NCBI RefSeq assembly: GCF_000243095.1
Contig: NZ_AHJE01000022.1
Location: 1 to 64,000 of the forward strand
DNA length: 64,000 bases
Source of the DNA: Cupriavidus basilensis OR16
Lineage (GTDB): Bacteria; Pseudomonadota; Gammaproteobacteria; Burkholderiales; Burkholderiaceae
Reading direction: 5' to 3'
Shown: piece after piece, positions 18,177-25,878 of the stretch
Layout of the letters: every line of letters starts with the position of its first letter
How positions within the stretch are numbered: position 1 is the stretch's first letter
Notes under the pieces: model-generated
Told to the model about the DNA's origin: nothing
Database searches by the model: none
The model's input: the letters and a program-made list of their open reading frames with translations, nothing else
Made by a program: the position numbers and the translations under genes

Positions 18177-18215
18177 CGCCGATGGCGCACCGGGGTGCAA
18201 GGTGCGCCATCGGCG
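18177..18215 (+). terminator. Strong hairpin after the molybdenum hydroxylase operon
   Basis: A 15-bp perfect stem (18177-18191 with 18201-18215) around a 9-nt loop. There is no T-tract, so it could be a Rho-assisted terminator, an RNA-stability element, or a regulatory hairpin before iclR copy 2. Confidence 0.5.
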
Positions 18216-18298
18216 TCGGGCTGGCCGCGGGGCAGGGCCGAAGCCAAAGCCGGTACCATATAGCAAAGCCAACGCACTCCATTCGCAGAGATATCACC

Positions 18299-19120
18299 AT
18301 GACAGACGCGCTCGAGCCTACCGATCTCCAGGACAAGTACATCGTGCCGGGGCTTGAACGCGGCCTGCGCCTGCTGGGCGAGTTCAGCCGCAACGAGCGG
18401 ACCCTGTCGGCCGCCGAACTGGCGCGCCGGCTCCAGGTCCCGCGCTCCACCGTGTTCCGCCTGCTGACCACGCTCGAGATGATGGGTTTTGTCGAGCGCA
18501 CCGATGGCGGCCGTGAATTCCGGCTCGGCATGGCGGTACTGCGCCTTGGCTTTGACTATCTCGCCTCGCTCGAGCTGACCGAACTCGGCCGGCCGCTGCT
18601 CGACCGGCTGCGCGACGAGATCAACTACCCGTGCAACCTGGTGGTGCGTGACGGCCGCTCCATCGTCTACGTGGCCAAGTCGGTGGCGCCCACGCCGTTC
18701 GCCAGCTCGGTCAATGTCGGCACGCGCCTGCCCGCGCACGCCACGGTGCTTGGCCGCGTGCTGCTTGAAGACCTGACCCTCGATGCGTTGCGCGAGCTCT
18801 ATCCCGAGCGGCAACTGGAAGTGTTCTCGGACAGCACACCCAAGACCGTCGAAGCGCTGTTCGACATGGTCCAGCGCGACCGCCAGCGCGGCTACGTGCT
18901 GCAGGAAGGTTTCTTTGAAACCAGCATCTCGACCATCGCCGCGCCGGTGCGGGACCGCAGCGGCAAGGTAGTGGCGGCGCTCGGCGCCACCATCCCGGCT
19001 TCGCGGATCGATCCCGGGCGGCTCGATGGCATGGTGGAGCAGGTGAGGAGTGCCGCGGGGGAGCTCTCCCGGTTGCTGGACTATCGGCCGTCGGAAGTTG
19101 GGGCAGTGGTCAATTTGTAG
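18299..19120 (+). CDS. IclR-family transcriptional regulator (copy 2)
   Basis: A 273-residue IclR regulator that is a close paralogue of the one at 2544-3374. The two are nearly identical in the HTH (PRSTVFRLL, LESMGFVERTDGG in copy 1 and LEMMGFVERTDGG here) and in the effector domain (GRPLLDRLRD, DGRSIVYVAKSVAPTPF, AHATVLGRVLLEDLTL, STIAAPVRDRS). I judge identity at roughly 80% by eye. The near-identical recognition helix predicts that both bind the same operator. The ATG at 18299 was chosen because homology to copy 1 starts just after it; the frame is open further upstream. It probably controls the molybdenum hydroxylase operon. Confidence 0.92.
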   Translation: MTDALEPTDLQDKYIVPGLERGLRLLGEFSRNERTLSAAELARRLQVPRSTVFRLLTTLEMMGFVERTDGGREFRLGMAVLRLGFDYLASLELTELGRPLLDRLRDEINYPCNLVVRDGRSIVYVAKSVAPTPFASSVNVGTRLPAHATVLGRVLLEDLTLDALRELYPERQLEVFSDSTPKTVEALFDMVQRDRQRGYVLQEGFFETSISTIAAPVRDRSGKVVAALGATIPASRIDPGRLDGMVEQVRSAAGELSRLLDYRPSEVGAVVNL

Positions 19121-19279
19121 GCCACTGGCGCTGGCCTGCGTCATGGTTATCGCCCAGGAGGAGCGGGCAAGCAATGCTGCTGGTGCCACCTGCCGCGCAT
19201 ACCCGGCATTGAACCAGGCAAGCCTGGAATGTGTCTGGGGAATTCGTGTCTAACTACACGAACGCGTCAGGAATCCGCG

Positions 19280-19621
19280 ATGAGCACATGTATCAAAAGC
19301 CTCACAATGGGCGCGGCCATGATAATGGCCGGGTGCGTGGCAGTGCCTGCTTATGACAGCTACGGCTACGGCTACGGCTATCTCGCCGATGGCACTTCTC
19401 CCTACGACGCTTACTATCCCGCTTACCCCTACGGCCCCTACTACGACTACGGCTGGTGGCCTGGGTTCTATGGGGGTGGCGCCGTATTCTTCCATGGGGG
19501 TGGCCACGGCGGTGGCGGTCGCCACGGCCATGGCGGCGAAGGTCATGAGGGTCATGGTGGCCACGAAGGCGGTCATGGCGAGGGGCATGGCGGCGGTCAT
19601 GGCGGTGGTCATGGCCGATGA
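19280..19621 (+). CDS. His/Gly-rich lipoprotein
   Basis: A 113-residue protein with a lipoprotein signal ending in the lipobox MAGC (Cys near residue 19). A Tyr/Gly-rich segment follows (repeated YGYGY and YPAYPYGPYYDYG), then a C-terminal tail of His and Gly repeats (GGHGGGG, GHEGHGG, HGGGHGG). After lipidation it should sit in the inner or outer membrane. The His tail could bind metal ions such as Ni, Zn or Cu, which is inference. The repeats could also arise by slippage. TCAGGAA precedes the ATG at 19280. Confidence 0.75.
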   Translation: MSTCIKSLTMGAAMIMAGCVAVPAYDSYGYGYGYLADGTSPYDAYYPAYPYGPYYDYGWWPGFYGGGAVFFHGGGHGGGGRHGHGGEGHEGHGGHEGGHGEGHGGGHGGGHGR

Positions 19622-19654
19622 GCGTCGGAGCATGCCCTATCGGAGGAGCCCGTC

Positions 19655-19795
19655 ATGCCGGTACTCACCCTGCTTATCGTTGCCCTGCTGATCGTTGGGG
19701 TGTACGCCTTCGCGATCCGGGCGATCTTTCATCGCGAACCCAAGGTCCGGGGCAGACCTGCCGGGCGTTGCCGCCGGCACTACCGGCGCACCTGA
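19655..19795 (+). CDS. 46-residue single-pass membrane protein
   Basis: A short gene with an excellent ribosome site (GGAGGAG, 7 bp before the ATG). The product starts with one membrane helix (LTLLIVALLIVGVYAFAI) and ends in a basic tail rich in Arg. It begins 33 bp after the lipoprotein gene, so the two may be co-transcribed. I do not recognise a family. The coding call rests on the ribosome site, the helix and the tight spacing. Confidence 0.5.
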   Translation: MPVLTLLIVALLIVGVYAFAIRAIFHREPKVRGRPAGRCRRHYRRT

Positions 19796-19915
19796 CGCCG
19801 CGCGAAACCCGGGGCCGGCTTGCATGCCTTCCGGCCACACGCCGTTATTCCTGCCGATGGCGGGCAAGATGCCTGCCAATCTTGCCTTGTGCCGAAAAAT
19901 GAAGAGGAAGCCAAC

Positions 19916-20509
19916 ATGCCAGCGGTCCGCGAATCCTTGATTCATGAGCTCCACCCGACGCAACTAACGGTGGGCATGATCGAAGTGCGGGACAAGAAGA
20001 AACACCTGGCCTCGCTAAAGCCGGCGGAGCAACGCGAGTTCCTGCAGGCCCATCCGATCCCGGCGGTGAGCGGGCCGGGCGGCAAGCTCTACATCACCGA
20101 TCACCATCATCTCGGGCGGGCTGCGCTGGAAGCTGGCGTCACGACCGGCTTTTTCACCGTGGAGGCGGATCTGTCTGCTTGCGCGCACGACGATTTCTGG
20201 GCAGAGATGGACAAGAACCTTTGGGTTCATCCGCTGGATGAACACGGCGTGCGGCATTACTACGCTGCGGTTCCCAACCACCTGGAGAAACTGGTCGACG
20301 ATCCTTACCGGTCGCTGGCCGGGTATGTGCGAGACGCGGGTGGCTACACCAAGACGCCGACCGCTTTTGCGGAGTTCGTGTGGGCGGACTTCTTTCGCCG
20401 CTCCGTAGCCGTCGAGGACCTGGGCGCCGACTTCCACGCGGCGGTCCAGCGAGCCATCACGTTGGCGAGGGGCAAGCTGGCTGCCGGTCTGCCGGGCTAC
20501 AAGGCCTAG
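19916..20509 (+). CDS. ParB-like nuclease domain protein (ParBc_2 type)
   Basis: A 197-residue protein with a ParB-like core: LHPTQLTVGMIEV near the start and YITDHHHLGRAALEAG around residues 60-75. It matches the putative ParB-like nuclease family that occurs as a single domain, without the DNA-binding part of true partition proteins. The C-terminal half has FVWADFFRR and an Ala-rich end. There is no ParA gene nearby, so a role in chromosome segregation is not supported. AAGAGGAAG precedes the ATG at 19916. Confidence 0.78.
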   Translation: MPAVRESLIHELHPTQLTVGMIEVRDKKKHLASLKPAEQREFLQAHPIPAVSGPGGKLYITDHHHLGRAALEAGVTTGFFTVEADLSACAHDDFWAEMDKNLWVHPLDEHGVRHYYAAVPNHLEKLVDDPYRSLAGYVRDAGGYTKTPTAFAEFVWADFFRRSVAVEDLGADFHAAVQRAITLARGKLAAGLPGYKA

Positions 20510-20562
20510 CAAGCACAACGCAAAAGGGGCCGTGCCGGGCATTCCATAAAATGTTTCGCACC

Positions 20563-20599
20563 AAAGAAAAAAGGCCCTCGGCGTATGCCGGAGGGCCTT
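20563..20599 (-). terminator. Terminator of the tRNA-Val gene
   Basis: Read on the minus strand: a 9-bp stem (20591-20599 with 20571-20579) followed directly by a T-rich tract (20572 to 20563). It also forms a hairpin after the ParB-like gene on the plus strand. Confidence 0.85.
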
Positions 20600-20623
20600 G
20601 TTCCTAGCGGTTTCCCGCGAATC

Positions 20624-20698
20624 TGGTGGGTGGTACAGGGATTGAACCTGTGACCCCTGCCGTGTGAAGGCAGTGCTCTACCGCTGAGCTAACCACCC
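20624..20698 (-). tRNA. tRNA-Val (CAC)
   Basis: The reverse complement folds as a tRNA. The 7-bp acceptor is GGGTGGT/ACCACCC, the anticodon stem CTGCC/GGCAG has loop TTCACAC with anticodon CAC, the T loop is TTCAATC, and CCA is encoded. It reads valine codon GTG. Confidence 0.95.
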
Positions 20699-20818
20699 CT
20701 GCTGCTGCGCTGTTACTGCTGTGCTGCAGAGAAACAAGATTATGTCAGCGCCCTTGTATCTTGTAAAGCCCTTTCTGGGAAATTCTGAAAAAAATCCCCA
20801 GGGCTTATTCCGGACGGG

Positions 20819-21541
20819 CTAGGCGGCTTCGGTTGCCGGCGGCGCTTCCTTCCACACCACCTTGCCGCCACTCGCCTTTTCCAGCTGCTTGAGCACCGCC
20901 AGGTGGGCAGTGGCTTCCGCCTCGCTGGCCATCAGCACGGGCAGGTCGAGGCGGGAGAGGTCGGTGGCGGCCACCGCATCGCTCTCGCCGCCGCCGCCGT
21001 CGAGCATGTCGATCACCAGCGAGTTCTGGCCGCGCGTCATGGCGAGGTAGACCTCGGCCAGCAGCTCGGCGTCGAGCAATGCGCCGTGCAGGGTGCGGTG
21101 GGCGTTGCTGACGCCGAGGCGGTCGCACAGGGCATCCAGCGAGTTGCGCTTGCCGGGGAACATCTGGCGCGCTTCGCGCAGGGTGTCGATCACGTTGCCG
21201 GCGTGCTCGCGGAATGGCGGCAGCCCGACCAGCTTGAACTCCATGTCGAGGAAGCCAAGGTCGAACGGCGCGTTGTGGATGATCAGTTCGGCGTCCTGGA
21301 CGAAGTCCCGGATCTCGTTGACCACTTGCGCAAACTTGGGCTTGTCGGCCAGGAAGTCCACGGTGATGCCGTGCACCGCGATCGCGCCTTCGTCGATGTC
21401 GCGTTCCGGATTGACGTAGAAGTGCAGGTGCCTGCCCGTGAGGCGGCGATTAAGCAGCTCCACGCAGCCGATTTCAATCAGCCGGTCGCCGGTGGCGGCG
21501 CTGAGGCCGGTGGTTTCTGTGTCGAGAACGATCTGTCGCAT
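20819..21541 (-). CDS. dnaQ: DNA polymerase III epsilon subunit (3'-5' proofreading exonuclease)
   Basis: A 240-residue DnaQ. The exonuclease motifs are present: ExoI DTETTG at the N-terminus, ExoII NAPFDLGFLDME and ExoIII HRTLHGALLDAELLAEVY. It removes mismatched nucleotides within the Pol III core together with the alpha and theta subunits. The start was set at MRQIVLDTETTG, the usual N-terminus. Met codons at 21550 and further upstream are in frame, but the upstream residues are low-complexity. It lies 52 bp after rnhA in the same direction, the classic rnhA-dnaQ pairing. Confidence 0.95.
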   Translation of the reverse strand: MRQIVLDTETTGLSAATGDRLIEIGCVELLNRRLTGRHLHFYVNPERDIDEGAIAVHGITVDFLADKPKFAQVVNEIRDFVQDAELIIHNAPFDLGFLDMEFKLVGLPPFREHAGNVIDTLREARQMFPGKRNSLDALCDRLGVSNAHRTLHGALLDAELLAEVYLAMTRGQNSLVIDMLDGGGGESDAVAATDLSRLDLPVLMASEAEATAHLAVLKQLEKASGGKVVWKEAPPATEAA

Positions 21542-21593
21542 GGCGGGCATTCTAACCGGTGGAGCGGAGGAGTCGGGCCGGGGCAGGCCGGCT

Positions 21594-22046
21594 TTATCCC
21601 TTGAGCGAGTCGACGCCGCGGTTGGCGAGGGCGTCGGCGCGTTCGTTGCCGGGGTGGCCGTTGTGGCCACGCACCCAGTGCCAGGAAATGTCGTGCTGCT
21701 GGGCGAGCTTGTCCATCTCCTGCCACAGGTCGGCGTTCTTCACCGGCTTCTTGTCGGCGGTCTTCCAGCCGCGGGCCTTCCAGCCCGGCAGCCATTCGCC
21801 GATGCCTTTCTGCACGTATTGCGAGTCGGTATAGACCTTGATCCGGCAGCGGCGCTTGAGTGCGCGCAGGGCCTCGATCACTGCCGTCATTTCCATGCGG
21901 TTGTTGGTGGTGAGGGCTTCGCCGCCAAACAACTCTTTCTCGTTGGTGCCGGACACCAGCACGGCGCCCCAACCGCCGCGCCCGGGATTGCCTTTGCAGG
22001 CGCCGTCCGAATAGATGATGACGTCTTCGATTTCGCTGGGTTCCAT
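21594..22046 (-). CDS. rnhA: Ribonuclease HI
   Basis: A 150-residue RNase HI that degrades RNA in RNA-DNA hybrids. The acidic active-site residues are recognisable in [26 protein letters not shown] and NERADALAN, and the basic protrusion region contains GWKARGWKT. The length matches the family. It is followed by dnaQ and preceded by a methyltransferase gene in the same orientation, as in many beta- and gammaproteobacteria. Confidence 0.97.
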   Translation of the reverse strand: MEPSEIEDVIIYSDGACKGNPGRGGWGAVLVSGTNEKELFGGEALTTNNRMEMTAVIEALRALKRRCRIKVYTDSQYVQKGIGEWLPGWKARGWKTADKKPVKNADLWQEMDKLAQQHDISWHWVRGHNGHPGNERADALANRGVDSLKG

Positions 22047-22148
22047 TGCGTATCTGGCTAAGCTAAGGGTGGCACCGCCACGAGGCGGGGCCGACCGGGG
22101 TGATTGGGGGAGGGCGGCAGCGGCGCTTGATGCACGTTCAATGCATCG

Positions 22149-22940
22149 TCAATGCTCGTCGCCTGGGGATTTGCCATGGGTGCCCGTGGGCGTCGCCACC
22201 GGCGCGGCGACGGGCGACAGCGCGGCCTTGGGGCTCTTCCAGGCGGGGCCGACCAGGCGGATATTGCGCACGCGCTTGACCGCCGAGATCATATAGACTG
22301 AACCGAAGATGGGCCACCAGCGGTCGCCGGCCTTCTCCATGAAAGCGGCGCGCTGCAGCCAGCGCTCCGTGTGGTACGGCGGGCAATAGCAGCCGAACCG
22401 GCCGCGGATGATATCGAAACCCAGCAGTTTGAGCCAGTCCTTGATGCGCACAAAGCCGATGGACTGGCTGTCGTTGGGCAGGAAGGGATCGGCGCCGAGC
22501 CGCTTGAGGCCCTGGCGGGCGCCCCACAGGCTCATGGGGTTGAAGCAGGTCACCACCACCCGGCCTTCTGGCATCAGCACGCGGGACACCTCGCGCAGCA
22601 CCTCGTGCGGGTCTTCCGAAAACTCCAGGATGTGGGGCAGGGTGATCAAATCGATGCTTTGCGTCTCGAACGGTAGTTCGTCGAACCGGCACAGCAACTG
22701 GCGCGCATCGGCCTGGGCCCGAGGGCCATGGGGTCCGTTGCCGGGGGCAAGGGCCAGTGCGGAGAACGGCATGCGATTCTCGCGCAGGGTATCGATGTGC
22801 GGCAGGCCGAGCTGCACCGCGTGGTAGCCGAAGATATCCACCACGGTCCGGTCGTACTGCGCCTGCTCCCACTGGAGCATGTATTGCCCGGGAGGCGAGG
22901 CAAGCCAGTCTTCCCAATTTATAATCGGACGCTTGGACAT
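22149..22940 (-). CDS. Class I SAM-dependent methyltransferase
   Basis: A 263-residue methyltransferase of the type found between gloB and rnhA in many proteobacteria. Visible are the core [19 protein letters not shown] segment and the post-I region [15 protein letters not shown]. The glycine-rich motif I is weak, since the segment before it reads [12 protein letters not shown]. The target is unknown. The start was set at [13 protein letters not shown]; four codons upstream lies another ATG. It is transcribed away from gloB with only 10 bp between starts, so their promoters overlap each other's 5' regions. Confidence 0.85.
   Translation of the reverse strand: MSKRPIINWEDWLASPPGQYMLQWEQAQYDRTVVDIFGYHAVQLGLPHIDTLRENRMPFSALALAPGNGPHGPRAQADARQLLCRFDELPFETQSIDLITLPHILEFSEDPHEVLREVSRVLMPEGRVVVTCFNPMSLWGARQGLKRLGADPFLPNDSQSIGFVRIKDWLKLLGFDIIRGRFGCYCPPYHTERWLQRAAFMEKAGDRWWPIFGSVYMISAVKRVRNIRLVGPAWKSPKAALSPVAAPVATPTGTHGKSPGDEH
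22920..22925 (+). promoter_or_regulatory. Candidate -10 box for gloB
   Basis: A perfect TATAAT lies 26 bp before the gloB ATG, inside the start of the divergent methyltransferase gene. No good -35 hexamer is present at 16-18 bp, so the assignment is tentative. Confidence 0.35.
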
Positions 22941-22950
22941 AGGAGCACGC

Positions 22951-23775
22951 ATGTTGAAGGTGGAGCCGATTCCCGCATTCCAGGAGCCGATTCCCGCATT
23001 CCAGGATAACTATATCTGGGCAATCCACGACGGTCACTGCGCCGCCGTGGTCGACCCGGGCGAAGCCGCGCCGGTCGAAGCCTTTCTGGCGCGCGAGGGG
23101 CTGACGCTGGGCGCTATTGTAATCACCCATCACCACGGCGATCACCAGGGCGGGGTGGCCGGCTTGCTGGCGGCGCATCCCACCGCGCCGGATGGCGCCC
23201 CGTTGCCGGTCATTGGCCCGGCCGGCGAGCGCATCGGCGCGCGCACCGTGGCGGTGCGCGAGGGCGACGCCGTGACCGTGGCGTACCCGTCGCTGCAGTT
23301 CAAGGTGCTCGACGTGCCGGGCCATACCGCCGGCCATGTCGCGTACGTGGCGGACCTGCCGGGCGCAGGCCCGTCGGTCTTCTGCGGCGATACGCTGTTC
23401 GCCAGCGGCTGCGGCCGCTTGTTCGAGGGTTCGCCGGCGCAGATGTTGTCGTCGCTGGACAAGCTGGCGGCGCTGCCCGGCGCCACCCGCGTGTACTGTG
23501 CCCACGAGTACACCCGCAGCAATGTGCGGTTTGCCCGCGCGGTGGAGCCGCATAATGCGGAGCTGGCAGCCTGGGAGGCGCGCGTGGACGCGTTGCGTGC
23601 CGTCGGCACGCCGACCGTGCCGACCACCATCGGGCAGGAGCGCGAGGTCAATCCCTTCCTGCGCTCGCGCGTGCCCGCGGTGCGCGAGGCGGTCGCGGCC
23701 CACGCCGGCGGGGTGGCCGGCAATGACGCGGCGGCCTTTGGCGCGCTGCGCGGCTGGAAAGATAATTTCCGCTGA
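22951..23775 (+). CDS. gloB: Hydroxyacylglutathione hydrolase (glyoxalase II)
   Basis: A 274-residue metallo-beta-lactamase-fold hydrolase that splits S-lactoylglutathione in methylglyoxal detoxification. The metal-binding [10 protein letters not shown] motif is near residue 55, [21 protein letters not shown] and CAHEYT follow, and the C-terminal HxxxA helix carries substrate-binding residues. AGGAGCACGC precedes the ATG. The N-terminus reads EPIPAFQ twice because of a 21-bp tandem duplication (22963-23004). Homologues have one copy, ending in AFQDNYIW. The duplication keeps the frame, so the enzyme may still work. Confidence 0.95.
   Translation: MLKVEPIPAFQEPIPAFQDNYIWAIHDGHCAAVVDPGEAAPVEAFLAREGLTLGAIVITHHHGDHQGGVAGLLAAHPTAPDGAPLPVIGPAGERIGARTVAVREGDAVTVAYPSLQFKVLDVPGHTAGHVAYVADLPGAGPSVFCGDTLFASGCGRLFEGSPAQMLSSLDKLAALPGATRVYCAHEYTRSNVRFARAVEPHNAELAAWEARVDALRAVGTPTVPTTIGQEREVNPFLRSRVPAVREAVAAHAGGVAGNDAAAFGALRGWKDNFR
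22963..23004 (+). repeat. 21-bp exact tandem duplication in gloB
   Basis: Two identical 21-bp units, 22963-22983 and 22984-23004, encode EPIPAFQ twice at the N-terminus of GloB. It is either replication slippage or an assembly artefact. Confidence 0.9.
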
Positions 23776-23903
23776 TTCCCGCTTGCCGTTACGTCCTTCC
23801 GTGCGCCTGCAAGCCTTGGGCGCGCTTGGCCGGGACGGCGTTTTTCACGTACCCGATACGTCCCTGCCGGCCTCGGCCCAGCGCTGCGGCAGGGAGAATT
23901 TCA

Positions 23904-23932
23904 TTGACGCGAAAGCCGCTTTTTCTTAGCAT
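23904..23932 (+). promoter_or_regulatory. Candidate sigma-70 promoter for mltD
   Basis: TTGACG (23904-23909), 17-bp spacer, TAGCAT (23927-23932), about 35 bp before the mltD ATG. The -35 is good and the -10 is weak. Confidence 0.5.
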
Positions 23933-23967
23933 CAGGCAAATTTTTAGCGTCACGATTTGAGAACTTA

Positions 23968-25638
23968 ATGAAAATTGGTCGATTACTGGCGGTAGTTGCG
24001 TGTGCTGCGCTGCTTGCAGCGTGTGCCAGCACGCCCACTCCGCCCGAGGGCGCCGATGGCGCCACAGCGACCGCCTCCGCTTCCAAGCTCGCAATTTCCA
24101 AGCCCGATCCGCTCAATTCGATCAACAGCGCTGGTGTCATCAACGTGGACCGCGGTAGCCTGGACTGGCTGCGCGGGCCGTCGAGCGACATCTGGGACCG
24201 CATCCGCCGCGGATTCGGCATGCCGGACCTGGAAGGCACGCTGGTTGACGATCGCACGCAGTGGTACGCGCAGCGCCCGGAATACATGGAACGGATGGTG
24301 GGGCGCTCGAGCCGCTACCTCTATCACATCGTCGAGGAACTGGAGCGCCGCAAGATGCCCACCGAGCTGGCGCTGTTGCCGTTCGTGGAGAGCGCGTTCA
24401 ACCCGCAGGCCGAGTCCACCGCCAAGGCGGCCGGCATGTGGCAGTTCATTCCCAGCACTGGCAAGAGCTACAACCTGAAGCAGAACATGTTCCGCGACGA
24501 GCGGCGGGACGTGCTGGCCTCGACCGACGCGGCGCTGGATTACCTGCAACGGCTGTACGACATGTTCGGCGACTGGCAACTGGCGCTGGCCGCGTATAAC
24601 TGGGGCGAGGGCGCGGTGTCGCGCGCCATCGCGCGCAACCAGGCGCGCGGGCTGCCGACCGACTACGCCAGCCTGAGCATGCCCAACGAGACACGCTATT
24701 ACGTGCCGAAGCTGCAGGCGGTCAAGAACATCATTGCCAATCCCCAGATGTATGGGGTGAAGCTGCCGGATATCCCGGACCACCCGTACTTTGTCACGGT
24801 AACCACCTCGCGCGACATCGACGTCAAGCTGGCGGCCAAGCTCGCCAACCTGCCGCTCGACGAGTTCAAGGCGCTCAATCCGTCCTTCAACCGGCCGGTG
24901 ATCCTGGGCGCGGCAAATCCGCAGATCCTGCTGCCTTTCGATAACGCCGAGCGCTTCCAGTACAACCTGAACACTTACCGTGGCGGCTTGTCGAGCTGGA
25001 CGGCCGTGACGGTGGATAACCGCGAGCGCATCGAGGCACTGGCGGCGCGGCTGAATATCGATGCGGACACGATTCGCGAGATCAACCGCATTCCCAAGGG
25101 CATGCGGCTGAAGGCCGGTTCCACGGTGGTAGTGCCGCGCTCCGAGGATCACAACCAGGACATCAGCGCCACGCTGGCTGAAAGCGCCACGATGGCCATG
25201 GAGCCGGATGTGCCGGACGCGCGCCGCGTGGTGGTGCGGGCCGGGCGGCGCGATACGGTGGTAACGCTTGCGCATCGCTATGGCGTGTCGGCTGGCCAGG
25301 TGCAGTCCTGGAACAAGCTCTCCGGCACCAAGCTGGTAGCGGGGCAGAGCCTGGTGCTGATGGTGCCGGCGCGCTCCCGCTTCGTCAGCGCGCCCGAGCC
25401 GGCTCCCACCGCTACCGCGCTGGTCCCGGTGCGGGCCGAGCCGGCGCGGGGAACGGCCAAGGGACGTGCCGCGCCGCGCCAGCGCGTGACGGTCGAGGCC
25501 GCGCCGCGCAAGGGCGCCGCGGCCACGGCAAGGTCATCGGCCAAGCCTGCGCCGACCGTTTCGTCGGCCAAGGCCAGCGCCAGGCCGGCCAGCAAATCAG
25601 CTACGGGGCCGGCGAAGGCCAAGACGCACGCTCGCTGA
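23968..25638 (+). CDS. mltD: Membrane-bound lytic murein transglycosylase D
   Basis: A 556-residue lipoprotein that cleaves peptidoglycan glycan strands. The N-terminal signal ends in the lipobox LAAC (Cys near residue 19). The SLT catalytic domain shows LLPFVESAFNPQA with the catalytic Glu, then AAGMWQFIPSTG and AAYNWGEG. LysM-type peptidoglycan-binding segments follow (around 350-390 and 415-460, with RYGVSAGQVQSWNKL). The C-terminus is a low-complexity Ala/Lys/Pro tail. It is followed by a strong terminator. It lies 192 bp after gloB, the usual order in this family. Confidence 0.94.
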   Translation: MKIGRLLAVVACAALLAACASTPTPPEGADGATATASASKLAISKPDPLNSINSAGVINVDRGSLDWLRGPSSDIWDRIRRGFGMPDLEGTLVDDRTQWYAQRPEYMERMVGRSSRYLYHIVEELERRKMPTELALLPFVESAFNPQAESTAKAAGMWQFIPSTGKSYNLKQNMFRDERRDVLASTDAALDYLQRLYDMFGDWQLALAAYNWGEGAVSRAIARNQARGLPTDYASLSMPNETRYYVPKLQAVKNIIANPQMYGVKLPDIPDHPYFVTVTTSRDIDVKLAAKLANLPLDEFKALNPSFNRPVILGAANPQILLPFDNAERFQYNLNTYRGGLSSWTAVTVDNRERIEALAARLNIDADTIREINRIPKGMRLKAGSTVVVPRSEDHNQDISATLAESATMAMEPDVPDARRVVVRAGRRDTVVTLAHRYGVSAGQVQSWNKLSGTKLVAGQSLVLMVPARSRFVSAPEPAPTATALVPVRAEPARGTAKGRAAPRQRVTVEAAPRKGAAATARSSAKPAPTVSSAKASARPASKSATGPAKAKTHAR

Positions 25639-25663
25639 AGCGGGGGTGGGTTTGAGCCAGATC

Positions 25664-25690
25664 AAGGGCGTGCCAATGGCACGCCCTTTT
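25664..25690 (+). terminator. Terminator after mltD
   Basis: An 11-bp perfect stem (25664-25674 with 25678-25688), a 3-nt loop and a TTTT end. This is a textbook Rho-independent terminator. Confidence 0.9.
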
Positions 25691-25878
25691 GCTTGGTGTG
25701 GCGCATCGTGGGTAAGCCTTGCGTAAGGCGGCGTGCCCAGACTGCGGGAGGCGGTGGCCCGGAGCGGCCTCGGCATGCCGGCCACCATGCCGCCGCCGTG
25801 GTGGCAAACTAGCGGCAATAGATCCATATCGACAAAGCGACAAACCAACAACCCGCATCCAAGCGGAGGAGACAAGCC

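Noticed and set aside
19916-20509. Chromosome partitioning ParB
   Set aside because: Only the ParB-like nuclease core is present; no ParA, DNA-binding domain or parS-like sites were seen.
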